Assembly: GCA_002794785.1 (NCBI GenBank)
Contig: NBBA01000005.1
Span: 1,364,001 to 1,428,000, forward strand
Direction: 5' to 3'
Source: Coniferiporia sulphurascens
Lineage: Eukaryota; Basidiomycota; Agaricomycetes; Hymenochaetales; Hymenochaetaceae
Length of the DNA: 64,000 bases
Shown: piece by piece, positions 12,248-24,627 of the stretch
How the letters are laid out: the number at the start of each line of letters is the position of its first letter
How positions within the stretch are numbered: the first letter of the stretch is position 1
Notes under the pieces: model-generated
Database searches by the model: none
What the model saw: only the letters and a program-made list of their open reading frames with translations
What the model was told of the DNA's origin: nothing
Position numbers and translations under genes: made by a program

Positions 12248-12253
12248 TATAAA
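12248..12253 (+). promoter_or_regulatory. TATA box of the peroxiredoxin gene
   Basis: TATAAA lies about 70 bases before the ATG at 12323, a normal fungal spacing. Confidence 0.5.
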
Positions 12254-12322
12254 GCCCCGGCGGGTAACGCCAGCCTGGTAGCACCCCCGCTTCGACCGCA
12301 TCACCCCCGATTAAATATCGAA

Positions 12323-13241
12323 ATGGCCGCCTCTCTGAGACTCGGAAGTATTGCCCCCGACTTCGAGGCAGAAACAACTGCCGGTCCCATTAAGTTCCAC
12401 GACTGGATCGGTGGTAGCTGGGCCGTCCTCTTCTCGCATCCGGGTGACTTCACGTACGCTATATGCGTCCCTATTTGAGTCGCATCTGACGCCACGCCGC
12501 ACTAATTACAGACCTGTATGCACTACGGAGCTCGCAGAAGTAGCGCGTCGCGCACCTGACTTCGAGAAGCGCGGCGTAAAGGTCATCGGCATCTCCGCCA
12601 ACGGACTCGAGGATCACGCGGCCTGGGTGAAAGACATCAACGCATGGGGCGGACAAGTCGCCCCTACGGATGTCCAGTTCCCTATCGTGCGTTTCGCCCC
12701 TGACAAATGACGCAGAACGCGGGAGAAACACGAGACGCTCATTCCTTGTCTCCGAATCTCCAGATCGCTGACCCCGACCGCAAAGTGTCGGTGCTTTACG
12801 ACATGCTGGATGCGCTTGATGCGACGAACCGTGACGCAAAGGGTTTGCCGTTCACCGTAAGATTTGATATGCCTGCCCTTAATAGAATAAGCAGACGTCT
12901 CATCTATACTTAGATCCGTACGGTCTTCGTGATTGACCCGAAGAAAGTCATCCGTCTTACCATCTCTTACCCTGCATCAACTGGCCGGAACTTTGACGAA
13001 ATTATTCGCGTGATTGACTCTCTCCAGCTCGGTGACAAGCACCGCATTACGACCCCGGTCAATTGGAAGAAGGGAGATGATGTCATCGTGCACCCGTCCG
13101 TGACGAACGAAGAGGCAAAAGGGTTGTTCCCTGAGTTCAAGACCCATCTGGTAAGAGCATATCATTCATGGCGTTTTCTCATAAAGCTCAGATCCGTCCA
13201 CGCAGCCCTATCTGAGGACCGCACCTCTCAAGGTCGATTAG
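12323..13241 (+). CDS. 1-Cys peroxiredoxin (Prx6/Prx1 type)
   Basis: Thiol peroxidase that reduces hydrogen peroxide and organic peroxides. The start [20 protein letters not shown] leads to the active-site block [19 protein letters not shown], which an intron splits inside the Thr codon of DFTPVC. Later blocks are [38 protein letters not shown] and [20 protein letters not shown]. The C-terminal [16 protein letters not shown] marks the Prx6 class. The final exon ends [11 protein letters not shown]. About 224 residues in five exons. There is no mitochondrial presequence, so a cytosolic location is likely. The intron before the last exon was set by the PYLRTA motif. Confidence 0.95.
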
Positions 13242-16200
13242 TCGATGGTTAGAACGTCGTTAAAGTAATAGTATTAAAACCTGTATCTGTAATGTAGGAT
13301 ACCGTGTGACCAACCTGATTGTGCATCCTACGCCCCACGCCGCAACAGGGGTTGCGTCGGTTTTCCGAGCAAGTTAGACGTCTCAACCGCCACACCCGGT
13401 GGAACGTCTTGCCGACCTGACGAAAAAGGAGAGCACGCGTAAAGACCACCAATAGACGGTAGCTGATAGCAGTGAGCAGTATAAGCATCGGTGGCTGTTT
13501 CCAGGCAAGACCGAACCGAGAAGGACGGTAGTCCGAAGGGGGTAACTTTGGCCCTTTTTCCGTTCCTCAAGCCAGAGCCGGTATGGAAGATGAGGAGAGA
13601 CTCGCCGGGCGGATTGGAAGGGTGGCGCGGGGGTTGAGATGCCACTTGTGGATGATTTGCGTTGGTAAGCCGAGCACTGCCAAGTCGGTGCCGGTGCCGG
13701 TGCCGGTTGCCGCTTGCGGGCGTGCCAAGTCCGCGGCGGGTGGATTACGAGATATGTACGAGATTATTAGATCTCCCGACTGACGATCGTGATCGCCGGG
13801 CTGCTTCCAGGTGAGAAGTACCAGCTGTGCTTCCGTCATCCCTAGCAGACTAACCGTGCCTCAGTCGGCCTCCCCCTTTTGTTGCTTGCTTGCTCGCTCG
13901 CTCGCCGCAACCGTGTGAACACCACACTGTTCATTAATTTCCGGCAGCATACCGATCGACAATGTATTCTGACAGGAGCCGTAGTTCACCTGCAACTCTC
14001 GGGAATCAAAATACCCGGTACGAGGTCGTGGTTAGTAGCGGGCTTGGGATAAATGGCAATCCGTAGTCAGGGTGCTTTATCGCTTTGTCACATGAATTAC
14101 TATACACGTACTAATCCAACCCGTTTAGTGTTAACGGGTCCATCACATTGACGGAGTTGCATGGACTTACGTGAACCACCCACAGCTTGACAGCCCCCGC
14201 TCATCCGAGCGTCTCAACACGCGCTCGCAACTGCGCATTATCATTCGAATACCCTATAGAAGCCCCGTGTGAATGTGGCCCTCAAAGGTCTGCCTCGGCC
14301 GAAAAGGAGATCCATGGCGGTGATAAAGGTCAACATACTCTTGGCCATTGTTCTCGGATTGGAAGAATTTCCTGCGTCCGGTGGATTGACATGAATCTGA
14401 TGTCCATCTGAAAAAAGAAACAATGATAATTTATTGTCATACCTGTGAACCCCTAGATGCTACAGTGGACTCTGGAGAGCTCCTTCAGACTGCCAAGACT
14501 GGTCTACCGATTGTCACTCTGAACAGAGCCGGATGTACTATAGAAAAAAATACAGCATCAGTTACAGTGCGCATTTCGCTTGGGGTTGAATTCATGGACC
14601 GAAACATGCATTAAACACTCACGCATGTAGGGTGTCCACATCCGTAATTACGTTGACCAGCACGCACATTGTTGGTTGATTAATGGAGATCGGGTGATAA
14701 GAAGGCGGGCTGTATGAAAAGAAACCGGGAAAATACAACAATTTAACTCCGAATCGATTTCCAGGACGTCTCATGTGTTGTGGCGGCGCACGCCTGACAG
14801 AACAGTGTGATCTGACATTAGCGAATCACAAATATGGGAGCCCAATGCTCTGCAACATGTAGGCTGGCGCTCGTCGAGGAAAAATGAATACCCTGGTCGC
14901 GTTAACAACACGACCCAGGCATATCCTGTCGGTTGCTTTCTCGGATAATCGTGAATAGACTTTCGTACTGCGGGCCGTCATCCACGAATCATAAGTGCCC
15001 ATTTAAAAAGCTCGCGCTACCAAGCTTGAATCGCATTCACTGCATCTAGAACGATACCACTATAAATTTCAGCAGGAAACTCGAGAGCTTACTCCGGGGT
15101 CATCTTGTCTTTACACTGTACCTACACCGGGTAAAGTCGTGAGCGTAGAAGATGAAGGTTTGCAGCGATAAGAAGTCCCGTTAATGACGGACCTAGTGAG
15201 AAGTGGATGGATGGGAGGGTCGCCGATCAGGTGACTACCTGCGAAGAATAGGCAAACCATAGCGAATTCACCTTACAGCACTTCGAGAGCCGCAATCAAA
15301 TCATCGAAGCAATAATAAAGTCGTAAGCGGCTGTAGACCTCTGGATCTGCCGCAGCATAATAAACGGAAAATAGGTCCTGAGTTTGGTGTGTTGCTCATG
15401 CGCTGCCACACATCACTTTCCGTTTATATGGCGATGCGAGCCTGAGCTCTGTATCATCACAATCACGTTCCTCGTGACACGTTTCCGGAGAAACTCCGTA
15501 ATTACTGAGACCCCTTCCCTCAGCGACGAAAACTACCGTGCAGTCCTAATGTCAAACGAATTACACTCGCGAAACATTAGTAAATCCCCTCATTCTAGTT
15601 TAGATGCTTGACTTAACGCGTCAACGCTAGTTTTTTTGTGCTTCCCTCCCATCAAGTCTTCTTACGGGAGCGGTAGGCTACTCTCTGTTATGACCCGCGC
15701 GAATCGCTTGCCTTTTATTGATGCCCCTGGTCATCGGTTAAGATAATGTCGAAATACAGTATCCGGCTGCGGGAGAAGGAGCCCAACTGACGGAAAAAGC
15801 ACCGTCCGCGATGCTTCCGGAAATATTTTGACAGTATCATTGATATGCACGAGAGTGAGGGTAGGAAGATAGCAGAGTAGACAGGCACTGAACAGTCCGA
15901 TGACGGAGAGCATAGTCGGAGGTTGAGATCACCGAGGAGCGCGTCCCATCAGCTGAGATATGATAATTTAATTCATGCTAGGGCATATGAACAGAGCGTC
16001 AGGGCAACGGCCACTTTTTCTCTAGAACTAAGCTTTTTGTCAGAGGAAATCAGTTTATCCTCAATCATTCCCTGTTTGTATACATGCATTTGAGTTAGTC
16101 GCATGGTGTTGGAAAAGTACGGCGGAAAAGATATGTTCTGAGGTTCTGAGGAGGGAAGGGGGTAAACTGACTCTTGATAACGACAAGTATCAGCTGAGCC

Positions 16201-16813
16201 GCTCGAGGCAACTGAATGAGCCCGTTTCTATAAGCGCAAATAGACTGGCCAGAAGGAATGCCGTACCCCTGGCTGAGACCATTGTGTATTTCCGGAGGAG
16301 GAAAACTTCAAGATAGTCTGCTTGTCTAAGCCGGGAAGGAAGCAAGGGCAACGGGGAGACATTCTGAATGGCCGAAGCAAAGCACGAGAGTCACATGCAG
16401 TCCAACCTTGTAGCCCGTGGCTGATTGAAGCAAGTCGGCGTGCATCTGGGTGAGGGACGGGAAGACAGATCTCTCGTAACTCGCCAATTGAGTCCACAGG
16501 TTCAAGGGTTAAAGGTGAGGAAAGCGAGAATAGACTGTATGAAGGCAGAAGGGGGCATGGACGATAGCCAGGGGGGGGTGCTGGACCATCGCTGCAGTTC
16601 AACAAGCGACAGTGCCTGGCAATAGCTTGAGCCGAGTCCGAGTCCGAGTCCGAGTCCAAGTCCGAGTCCGAGGTTTGAGTCCGAGCCCGAGTAGAGCGTA
16701 AATCGAGTTAATTACGTAATTCACGTAAGCGGAGGGCATACGCGTCGTGGACGCGTAGTCCACACCCCCGCCAACCTCCTCTCCTCCTCCTTTATTCCCG
16801 ACATTCTCAAGAA
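13242..16813. other. 3.5 kb region without a supportable gene
   Basis: Read in all frames. It contains only short unconnected frames. One, at 15731-15913 on the minus strand, begins with a signal-peptide-like stretch (MLSVIGLFSACLLCYLPTL) but stops after 60 codons and I found no continuation. Another, at 14241-14423 on the minus strand, follows an acceptor-like TTTCTTTTTTCAG. They may be decayed remains of a gene. Simple repeats occur (a GCCGGT run near 13690-13706, a GCTT/GCTC run near 13884-13904 and the hexamer array below). No LTR, transposase or tRNA was recognised. Confidence 0.5.
16632..16672 (+). repeat. CCGAGT hexamer tandem repeat
   Basis: About seven near-perfect copies of the hexamer, one with a C-to-A change (CCAAGT), followed by weaker copies to about 16692. 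It lies 140-180 bases before the PRE8 start. On the minus strand it encodes an Asp-Ser run that makes a spurious frame look coding. Confidence 0.9.
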
Positions 16814-17808
16814 ATGGCTAGCGCTAATGGAGGGGCATACAGGTGCGTATACGTGCAATAGTACGTCTTCCTGGTCCTCAGTTGCCGTCATCCTTGCAGT
16901 TATTCGCTCACGGTGTTCTCACCGAGCGGTAAGTTAGTTCAGATCGAACACGCCCTCGCCGCGGTCTCGCAGGGCACTACAAGCCTAGGAATCAAGGGTA
17001 CTTCCTGCTTCTCCAAACTACGGCTATCTAAATCTCATACGATTTCTGATCAGCTTCGAATGGCATTGTGATCGCTACTGAGAAGAAATCATCTTCACTT
17101 CTAATCGACTCCTCAATGTTAGACAAAGTTTCTATAATCTGCCCTAATATCGGCATCGTATACTCGGGAATGGGCCCAGATTTCCGCGTGCTTGTCGACA
17201 AGGCGCGTAAAAGCGCACAGGCGTACTGGAAGATCTACGGGGAGTACCCGCCGACACGCGTTTTGACTCAAGAGATTGCAACCGTTATGCAAGAGGCAAC
17301 ACAGTCAGGGTAGGGGACAATTTCGTCGGGGCACGGTGCATGGCTAACCTATTTACTGACAGGGGTGTCCGGCCGTTCGGTGTCTCACTGCTTGTTGCCG
17401 GCTGGGACTCACACAGGGGGCCCACACTCTACCAGGTCGACCCGGCGGGGTCTTTCTGGGCGTGGAAGGCTAGTGCTATTGGAAAGAACATGACCAATGC
17501 AAAGACATTCCTGGAGAAGCGGTCGGTACATGATGATTCCGTATTCTGGCACCTGCTAATGCGGCTTCTACACGTTGCACAGATATAACGATGACATTTC
17601 TTTGGAGGACGCGATACACACGGCACTGCTCACTCTCAAAGAAGGGTTTGAGGGTCAGATGACAGAGAAGACGATCGAGATTGGCGTCGTGACTGTGCCC
17701 ACCGCCGAAGAACTGGAGGCAGGGAGGGTGGGGGCAGAGTCTGGACGGCCAAAGCCTACGTTCCGAAAGCTGACGGAAGAGGAAGTGCGAGACTATCTCG
17801 CACTGTAG
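16814..17808 (+). CDS. PRE8: 20S proteasome subunit alpha-2 (Pre8)
   Basis: Structural alpha subunit of the proteasome outer ring. The N-terminal signature is [20 protein letters not shown], followed by [52 protein letters not shown] and [20 protein letters not shown]. The C-terminal half has [20 protein letters not shown] and [12 protein letters not shown]. Length (about 255) is normal. Five or six exons, all with matching phase: the first ends in GGAYS, another junction lies inside EKR/YND. Stop TAG at 17806-17808. Confidence 0.96.
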
Positions 17809-19355
17809 GGGGACGAGAGGAAGTGTGTACGTGTATTGTACGTTGATTAAGGGAACAAGCTTCGCAGTATGAATCGGCCGGCCGCACGCGAGACCGCAGC
17901 ACTCGAACCAGAGCATCCGCGGCGGTTAGCAGCTATGGACCGGCTACTCTGGGATCTGTATAAAGAATTAAGCTATCGGTGTTTACGTGTCCCCACAAGT
18001 GAGTTGGGAGTAACGAGGCGATCCACACGCCGCCTGTCCGGGTAACCGGAGGGGGGGGAGAGAGGTGGGGAACGAGAAGGCGGGGAGAGCTACACGCCTG
18101 ATGGAAAAACGCTGAAACACCGGACGGAAATGAAGAACGAGTAGTATCGCTGTATCTGAACGAACACGCGTTGAGGGTGCGCGGTCGTGGTTGATATTTC
18201 TCTTGCGAGTGCGAGCAATGCAATGCGAGAGCGGGCGAGTGAGATTGCGGGTACGCTGCCCTGCTAACGCCGAACCGTCCTACCACCACGCGTGCAGCAC
18301 CATCCAGCAGACGCAGACACGTGTGTTGCACCTGTTTTTGGCTTTCGCGTTCCTTTTACCTTGATTTCTCTTCGATTTTATCATCTTCGCTTCATCTCGT
18401 TTGATGTGTTCCTTTACTTTCGTCCCTTTGATGGCTTCCGATGTCCCGTAGGTTTAGTACTCCTAGCGTCAACGTTCCTGTGCTGTGCACGGCTGCGTGT
18501 TCCGCATTGTTCTCTTGTTTGCCACTCGACGCTCACGAGGATTTCATATTCTTACCATAACACCAACAGAGGCCGCTTCGCGTCAATGCGAATGTGAGGT
18601 GCGGAAAAGATGCTTGGGACAAGAGAACACGCTACATAGCAGTCCCCCCCACCCCCCTGGTCAAGAGCGGCTCGTTTAGGGCGTAGCCGGCTCCCTTGGT
18701 CTCTAAGTATATGTTTCAGGCCGGAGCCGTGGCCGGTCAGCCTGTGCAGCGTCTCTCTTCTGCATGGTCATGACAGCATTCTATCGCTGGTGCTTTCTGC
18801 TCGGGCACCGTCTTCCCCACGAAGTCGGCGCACTTTCCCGACTCCGGCTCGCCCTTCTCACCCCGCGCGCCTTCAGGGGACCTCCCCTTCGCCTTCGAAC
18901 GCCCCTTCATCCAATCTTCCCCGTCTTCCCCTCTTCGCGATATCGACATTCTGGACTGCTTATCTCCACTCTTATGACAATTACGTCCTTCCCTCCTCCA
19001 TCACCTGCCGGTCTGCAACGATGGCTTTTTTTGCTCCTCTAACAAGTGAAATCGAAGACGCATTCTGAATGTTTCAAAATTCCCTCCCCGTTAAGTGCCG
19101 GGCATCTCCGCTTCCGTGCATCTGGCACCTGTGTCTGTCTCTCTATTTCTGACCAAAGTCTCAGTGAACTCCGTTAGAGCTTGCTCCGTACCCTCAAGCA
19201 TAAAAGGACACATGCCTTTCGCCTCTCTGCACTCACTATTCGTTCCCCTGGTCGTCCCACTGTCTACTTTCCTCAGCACGCCGGGACGTGCACATCTCTG
19301 TCATTATCACACTGCACTTTGTCTACCTCCCTCTCGCTTACGCTTATCCTCGAGC
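17809..19355. other. Long upstream/leader region of the Zn2Cys6 gene
   Basis: About 1.5 kb. From about 18290 to 19350 the plus strand is strongly pyrimidine-rich and contains several ATGs with short frames. This looks like a long 5' leader and promoter, as is common for fungal regulators, not like coding sequence. A TATA-like TCTGTATAAAG lies near 17956. Confidence 0.4.
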
Positions 19356-20729
19356 ATGTCCGCTCCTTTTGGCGAAGAAGTCACCGGAGCATTAAGGAAA
19401 CTGGAGGTCGCACGTTTACAGGAACGCGCGCCCCAAGCCTGCGTAGAATGCAGCAAGTCACACAGGAAGGTACGTATCAGACATTCTTTCGGATAGTATC
19501 CTTCGTGCTTACCAGCTCGGAAGTGTGAGTACAAGAAAAGGCAGAGTCGTTGCGACAAGTGCGAAAGTAAGGACTTGCGGTGCACCTTTTCCCAACGTCA
19601 ACCACCTGGATCTCGCGGTAACTACATAGACATCGACGTGAGTAGATAGAAGATCCTGGTCGCCTTGACTGACTGACTGACTTGCAGGTCTCTGGGCTCG
19701 GGGCGTCTCAGACTCCTCATTCAACGGGCATAATTCCAACGAGACAATCCGAAGACTTCTCAACTAGGTCTCCAGGAAGTGAGCAACGACATTCGTCGGA
19801 TTCCCATTCCAGCGGCTCGTCCATGGACAGCCCTATCCATGCGCACAGCTCGCGCAACTACCCCTCCGGCGCAGTTCCGTTCCAGCAAAATGATATATAC
19901 CATTACAACGCTGGCCCGGCTGGTGTGCACGTCGAGCTAAGGACGCAGGATGGTTTCTTGGGTCCAGCGGACTCCTACGTCCCCTCGCAGAACGAAACCT
20001 CACTATATTCCATCGACGGCGGACACGCCGGTCGCCAAGTTGCTGGCTCATCGATGCGACATGACGTTCAACGGATCCCACACACGCAGGTCCAGGGGCG
20101 ACGGAGCGCTCATTACGAAGCCATGCATCCGCACCCCCAGCAAAGCTTCGTCCCCGATGCTGATCCATGGAACGAGCTCGGGACCCGCAGTAATCGGTCA
20201 CATCAACATCTAGGAAGTGTGCCGCCTTCCGCCGGTCGAACCTACCAGGCCCCCGCCATGTACCCGGTAACAGGGCAGTCACCAGCGGCCCGCGACCTGT
20301 CGATACCAGCAGGTTCGCTCGTCTACACCGGTACGGGACAGTCGCACGTCAGGTCGGTTATCCTCCTCGTCCGTCTCCTGTAATAAACCTTATTTCGGGT
20401 ATTATTTAGTCCAGTCCAAACATACCCCACTCACTTCCCGGCCTCTGGGGGCTATCCGTCAGCGGGCCAGAACATGTACCAGGTACCGCATGGGGCCTAG
20501 CCACAGGTTTGTGTTTCAAACTGTCTTGTAGTTTATACGATGCCGACGAATTGTGTCTACAGAACGTCCCAGATAGCCGCTATTCTGCGAGCAATGGGCA
20601 GGTATATGATTATAATCAGGCCTCCTCGGTGCGAAGCACGTTACTTTCTGTCCATCTATTTACTAATGATCTTTGACTTAGGGTTCTGCCAGTGTGGGAA
20701 TATACGGCCAACAGCACATGCATCAGTAG
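19356..20729 (+). CDS. Zn2Cys6 fungal-type transcription factor
   Basis: The DNA-binding binuclear cluster is near the N terminus: CVECSKSHRKCEYKKR followed by RCDKCESKDLRC, i.e. Cys-x2-Cys-x6-Cys-x8-Cys-x2-Cys-x6-Cys, with an intron between K and the third Cys. The rest is low-complexity, rich in S, Q, H, G and P, with no fungal-specific regulatory domain (PF04082 type) visible. About 350 residues. I extend the gene past the long exon: phase-consistent exons add THFPASGGYPSAGQNMYQ, VPDSRYSASNGQVYDYNQ and a final GIYGQQHMHQ with TAG at 20727-20729. The exon after the zinc cluster begins at a (GACT)n run next to the splice acceptor. Target genes unknown. Confidence 0.85.
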
Positions 20730-21277
20730 ATGCGATCCCCCCCATGAATCGTGCGTTTTTTTTGAGTCCTTCATCTTGAACAATAGTCTGTGCCGCAGAG
20801 CCGCTTTTAGTAAACATTTTCCAGTTATGATAATAGCCGTAGCTTCGTCCTGTATGTGATTGATGTATATAGTCGTAATAACTTCCGTAATCCTTGATTT
20901 TATTGATGTTGCCCACGCCGTTCTTCTCGCTGAGATAGTGGCGTCGTACAATACAAATAAGTGCCTACTAAGTGAGGCCTATGTAGTGCGAGCATCGCAG
21001 ATGGATTGTTCATTACATTGAGGTGGTTTCTTTTCTTGACACGAGGTGCACGCCCGATAAAACTCGGCCACCTAAGCCTCTAAACTCAGAATGAGACGAG
21101 TTTCAGGCGGACTTTTACGTCGAACCTAACAATTTGGCCTATATTTTCAACATGATGCGACATCTGAAGAGCAGTACACTCCGTACATTGATTTTTTTTA
21201 ATACTATACAAAAATAACTATGCACTACAAGATATCCATTTCATTTGTGTTTCACGTCTGTCGGTCGCTGTCTCGAC
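20730..21277. other. Convergent intergenic region
   Basis: AT-rich spacer between the 3' ends of the Zn2Cys6 and aldehyde dehydrogenase genes. It holds runs of T near 20757 and 21190. Nothing else is seen. Confidence 0.5.
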
Positions 21278-23867
21278 TCAGAATGGCCAATCGACCTTCT
21301 CACCGCCGAAGCTCCAGTGAACAGCCTTAATAGACGTGTATTCCTCCAGGGCGTAGCTGCCGAGTTCTCGACCTAGAAGTTGCAAGAGAAACGACGATAC
21401 ATCAGCTCCACAAAGACGGAGAAGCGTAGCGCTAAATAAAGATGTACCGATTCCGCTCTGCTTCTTTCCCCCGAAGGGTACGTTGTTGTTCAAGAAGACG
21501 TATTGGTTAACCCAAACCTGGACAAAAGAAGGCCGAGTCGGCAACGAGGCTGAATATATGCGAGTCAGACGGCTCCGGGACGTACCGTGCCGGCCTCCAA
21601 AGCGGAGGAAACCCGCATGCACTGGTTAGCATCATCTAGAAAGGATTGCCTTTGGCGTCAGTGAGTTCTTCCATTACGATCGGAGTTTTCCTACTCGAAT
21701 GTAGGCCGGCCCCTAGACCATAGCTTGTATCGTTGGCGAGTGCAATCGCCTCTTCTTCAGTCGAGAACTTCCCTACACACAAAACGGGACCGAAGATCTG
21801 CGCAGCACGTTGTGAGCACGCGAGTTGGAAGGAAGAAGGAAAAATGTTGCAAACCTCTTCCTTGACAATCTTCATCGTGGGCTTGATGTCGGCGAATACT
21901 AGGCGAGTAAACGTCATGAAAAAGACTCAAATTACGGAAATGAATAAACATACTCGTAGGATCCACCCAGTACCCGGCCTCGTTCCGTTTTTCGCCACCG
22001 TACACAATTTTGGCTCCTTCAGACTTGCCCGATTCAATGTAACTCCACACCTTTTCGTGCTGCGTCTTAGATATCTAAGAAATAAATAAATAAAAGTTGT
22101 TCATGAAAGTCACGTTTCCCTGGTCGCACCGACGGCCGCACGGAAGGGGGTAGAAGGCGGTACACATACCAGAGGCCCAGCAGAAGCCTTCTCCTCGAAT
22201 CCGTTGGAAACAACCAGCTCTTTAGCGGCCTTGATGAGAAGCTCCATAAACTTGTCGTAAATGGTATCTTGAACGTATACGCGAGAACCAGCAATGCAGT
22301 CTTGACCGATATTGAAGAAGACACCCAGGCCGGCCCATCGCGCGGCTGCAGCAGGTCAGCGTGCGACTCTATGTATTGAGTGATAAGCGCCGTATATGGC
22401 TTACCTTGTTCTAGGTCAGCGGATTCGAAGATGATGTGGGGGGACTTTCCTCCGAGTTCCAGGGATACCTCAAGACAGCAAGCGCGAGAAATTAAGATTA
22501 GCGCGGGGGCCGTGGTGTAGGGGGTCTCAATGGTATACCTTCTTCAGGTTACTTTTTGCAGCAGCCTCCATGACCTTGCGGCCTGTGACCGTAGAACCCG
22601 TAAATGCGACCTTGTCCACATCGGGGTGCGAAGCCAATGCAGCTCCTCCCACGGATCCCAGTGAGGGAACGGTGTTGATTACGCCAGGAGGGAATCTGGA
22701 GATCGTCCGAGAGTGAGAATCCCAAAGATGCGTTTCATAGCCTCAACGTACCCTGCCTCCTTGACAAGTTCGGAAAGTTTCTGATGAGAGTACAATGTTA
22801 TGAGTCTTAGAGAAGACCGCCACGCGTAGCAAGAGATTGATTTGACGTACTAAGGCGGACAAGGGAGTGAGTTCTGAGGGTTTCATCACGATCGTGCAGC
22901 CGGTGGCCAAAGCGGGTCCAACTTTCCAGACCCTACGTCGAACCGCTCAATGCAAGCGAAGTCTGTTACGAAAAAAAAATTACGCACCACATGTTAATCG
23001 GATAGTTCCAGGGAATGCTGCAGACACATGTTAGCAGGCTCATGCTTTGTAGCATATGCAAATGGCGCACATTTGACCGCAGACTCCGATGGGATCATGT
23101 CTAGTGAAAGCGAGCTTAGACTTGTTGTCGACCTCAATGGTCTAAGAGATCTCGATCCATCAGTTTCCCCCCACCGCGGAGCGTAATAGAAAAGGAAGAC
23201 GTACTTGACCAATGATTTTGTCCGCCCAACCGGCGTAGTAACGGAGGCATCCGATTGAATCTGCGATGTCGGCGTCCCTTTGGACAGCAGCGAACGGAAA
23301 AAGAACGCGCGCTAAGTATATGCCATTTGAATGAACATGCTTCTTACCTCGCGATCCTCACGGGTTTGCCGTTGTCGAGACACTCGAGTTCGGCGAGCTC
23401 CTGCTGATCGCGTTCGATGAGGTCGGCGAGTTTGTTGATCAGTTTTGCCCTTTCAAATCCTGTGACGTTTTTCCCCCAGGTCGTCTGGAACGCCTTGCGG
23501 GCAGCAGCAACAGCTATATCGATGTCCTTCCCCGACGCTTACACGGACAGGAAAGAAAGGACGACAAGGAGCAAGCTTGAGATGACCGACCCACGCGAAG
23601 GACTGCTATTTGCGACACCTACCAGCCGAAATCCTTGCGATTACCTGCTCAGTCGCTGGGTTGATGGACCTTTTACAGGCACGCGCTCAGCTACGGCTCG
23701 AGAACGGACATGAAGGGTATATAATGATGCATGGACTCGCACTCGATCTCTAGGCCGTCTACAGAGGGGACAAACTCATTGTTGATGAAGAGACCTGTCT
23801 GCAGGGAGATAGACTTCAGGTTGGCGCTTCCGGGCACCGGGATGGAAATGGTCTTGCTCAAAGTCAT
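21278..23867 (-). CDS. NAD(P)-dependent aldehyde dehydrogenase (cytosolic/mitochondrial ALDH class)
   Basis: Oxidises aldehydes to acids. The start [16 protein letters not shown] is followed by [17 protein letters not shown] and [16 protein letters not shown]. The cofactor region reads [19 protein letters not shown]; the general-base motif is [11 protein letters not shown]. The catalytic-cysteine segment is [18 protein letters not shown]. Then come [26 protein letters not shown] and [12 protein letters not shown]. The C terminus is [19 protein letters not shown], then [19 protein letters not shown]. About 500 residues in 12 or more exons. An upstream in-frame ATG at 23993 (MSCRLLSAGRAQ) could give a longer protein with an arginine-containing leader. 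Confidence 0.92.
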
Positions 23868-24267
23868 GGCTCTGTGTATGAACGGGCGAAGAGAAGGGAC
23901 GGTGAAGGCGCTCCGAGGCCATCCGGGTCTTTTAAAGGGGCCAGCGCCCGAGATAAGCTGCGCTCGACCGGCAGACAGAAGACGGCACGACATGTCCGCT
24001 CAGATGGCGGATATCGGACTCAATTCACAAGATACAGTAATGACGAGAAAACGATTAGAGAAGGTCGTGAGGGCGACTGTCGCCGACTGAATGAAGGAAA
24101 ATAAAAATGAAGACCAAAACAAAGTCGGCTGTGATAGGCTGAGCACAGAGCGTGTGTCCGACCAAAGTCCGACCAGTAAGGAGCCGTCGCCTCCGGCCGC
24201 CCAATAAGGTGACGCCCTAAAGTTCAGTGGCGGCCGTTGTCCCCATCCTTTCTCCAAAACCACACCC
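23868..24267. promoter_or_regulatory. Divergent promoter region of the ALDH and COX8 genes
   Basis: Four hundred bases between divergent starts; the part near 24230-24267 is CT-rich, as usual before basidiomycete starts. The first bases may encode an ALDH leader if the upstream ATG is used. Confidence 0.4.
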
Positions 24268-24627
24268 ATGTCTTTCCTCGCCCGCACTGCTCTCCGCTCC
24301 CGTGCGCCCCAGGCCTTGCGCTCGTCCATCCAGCAGCGCTCCCTCCATGTCGAGAACACCGTCGGCAACGTGAGTTTTACTTGGCCTTCCACCCAGTGTA
24401 CTGCAATTTGCGTTTGCGTTTGTAGGCGACGCCGTTCAAGCATGAGCAGAGCAGCAAGCACTTTTTCGGTTTAAAGGTTGCCGCCTTCCTCATCACCGGT
24501 GCATCCATCCCCGTTGTCGCTTCCTATTACCAGCTGTATGTTTTTCTTTTCCGTTTCCATTATTTTAATATGTTGCGTCACTAACATATCGTGCGGCGTT
24601 TACAGGAGAAAGTCGTCCGCTGCATAG
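24268..24627 (+). CDS. COX8: Cytochrome c oxidase subunit Cox8 (COX7C family)
   Basis: Small inner-membrane subunit of respiratory complex IV. MSFLARTALRSRAPQALRSS is a mitochondrial presequence. The mature part starts LHVENTVGN, then TPFKHEQSSKHFFGLK, and has one membrane helix VAAFLITGASIPVVASYYQL followed by RKSSAA. The HVEN...TPF...K.FF.LK...YQL pattern is the COX7C/Cox8 signature. 77 residues in three exons: introns follow VGN and split the Leu codon of YYQL. TAG at 24625-24627. Confidence 0.9.

Noticed and set aside
14310..14420. Small hydrophobic peptide (MAVIKVNILLAIVLGLEE) as a pheromone precursor
   Set aside because: There is no C-terminal CaaX motif and no pheromone receptor nearby.
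16228..16659. Minus-strand frame starting with an Asp-Ser repeat (143 codons)
   Set aside because: The start is produced by the CCGAGT hexamer array and the remainder has no recognisable protein character.
23691..23993. Upstream ATG (MSCRLLSAGRAQ) as the ALDH start
   Set aside because: The ATG at 23867 gives the usual length for cytosolic enzymes; the longer form is possible but not favoured.
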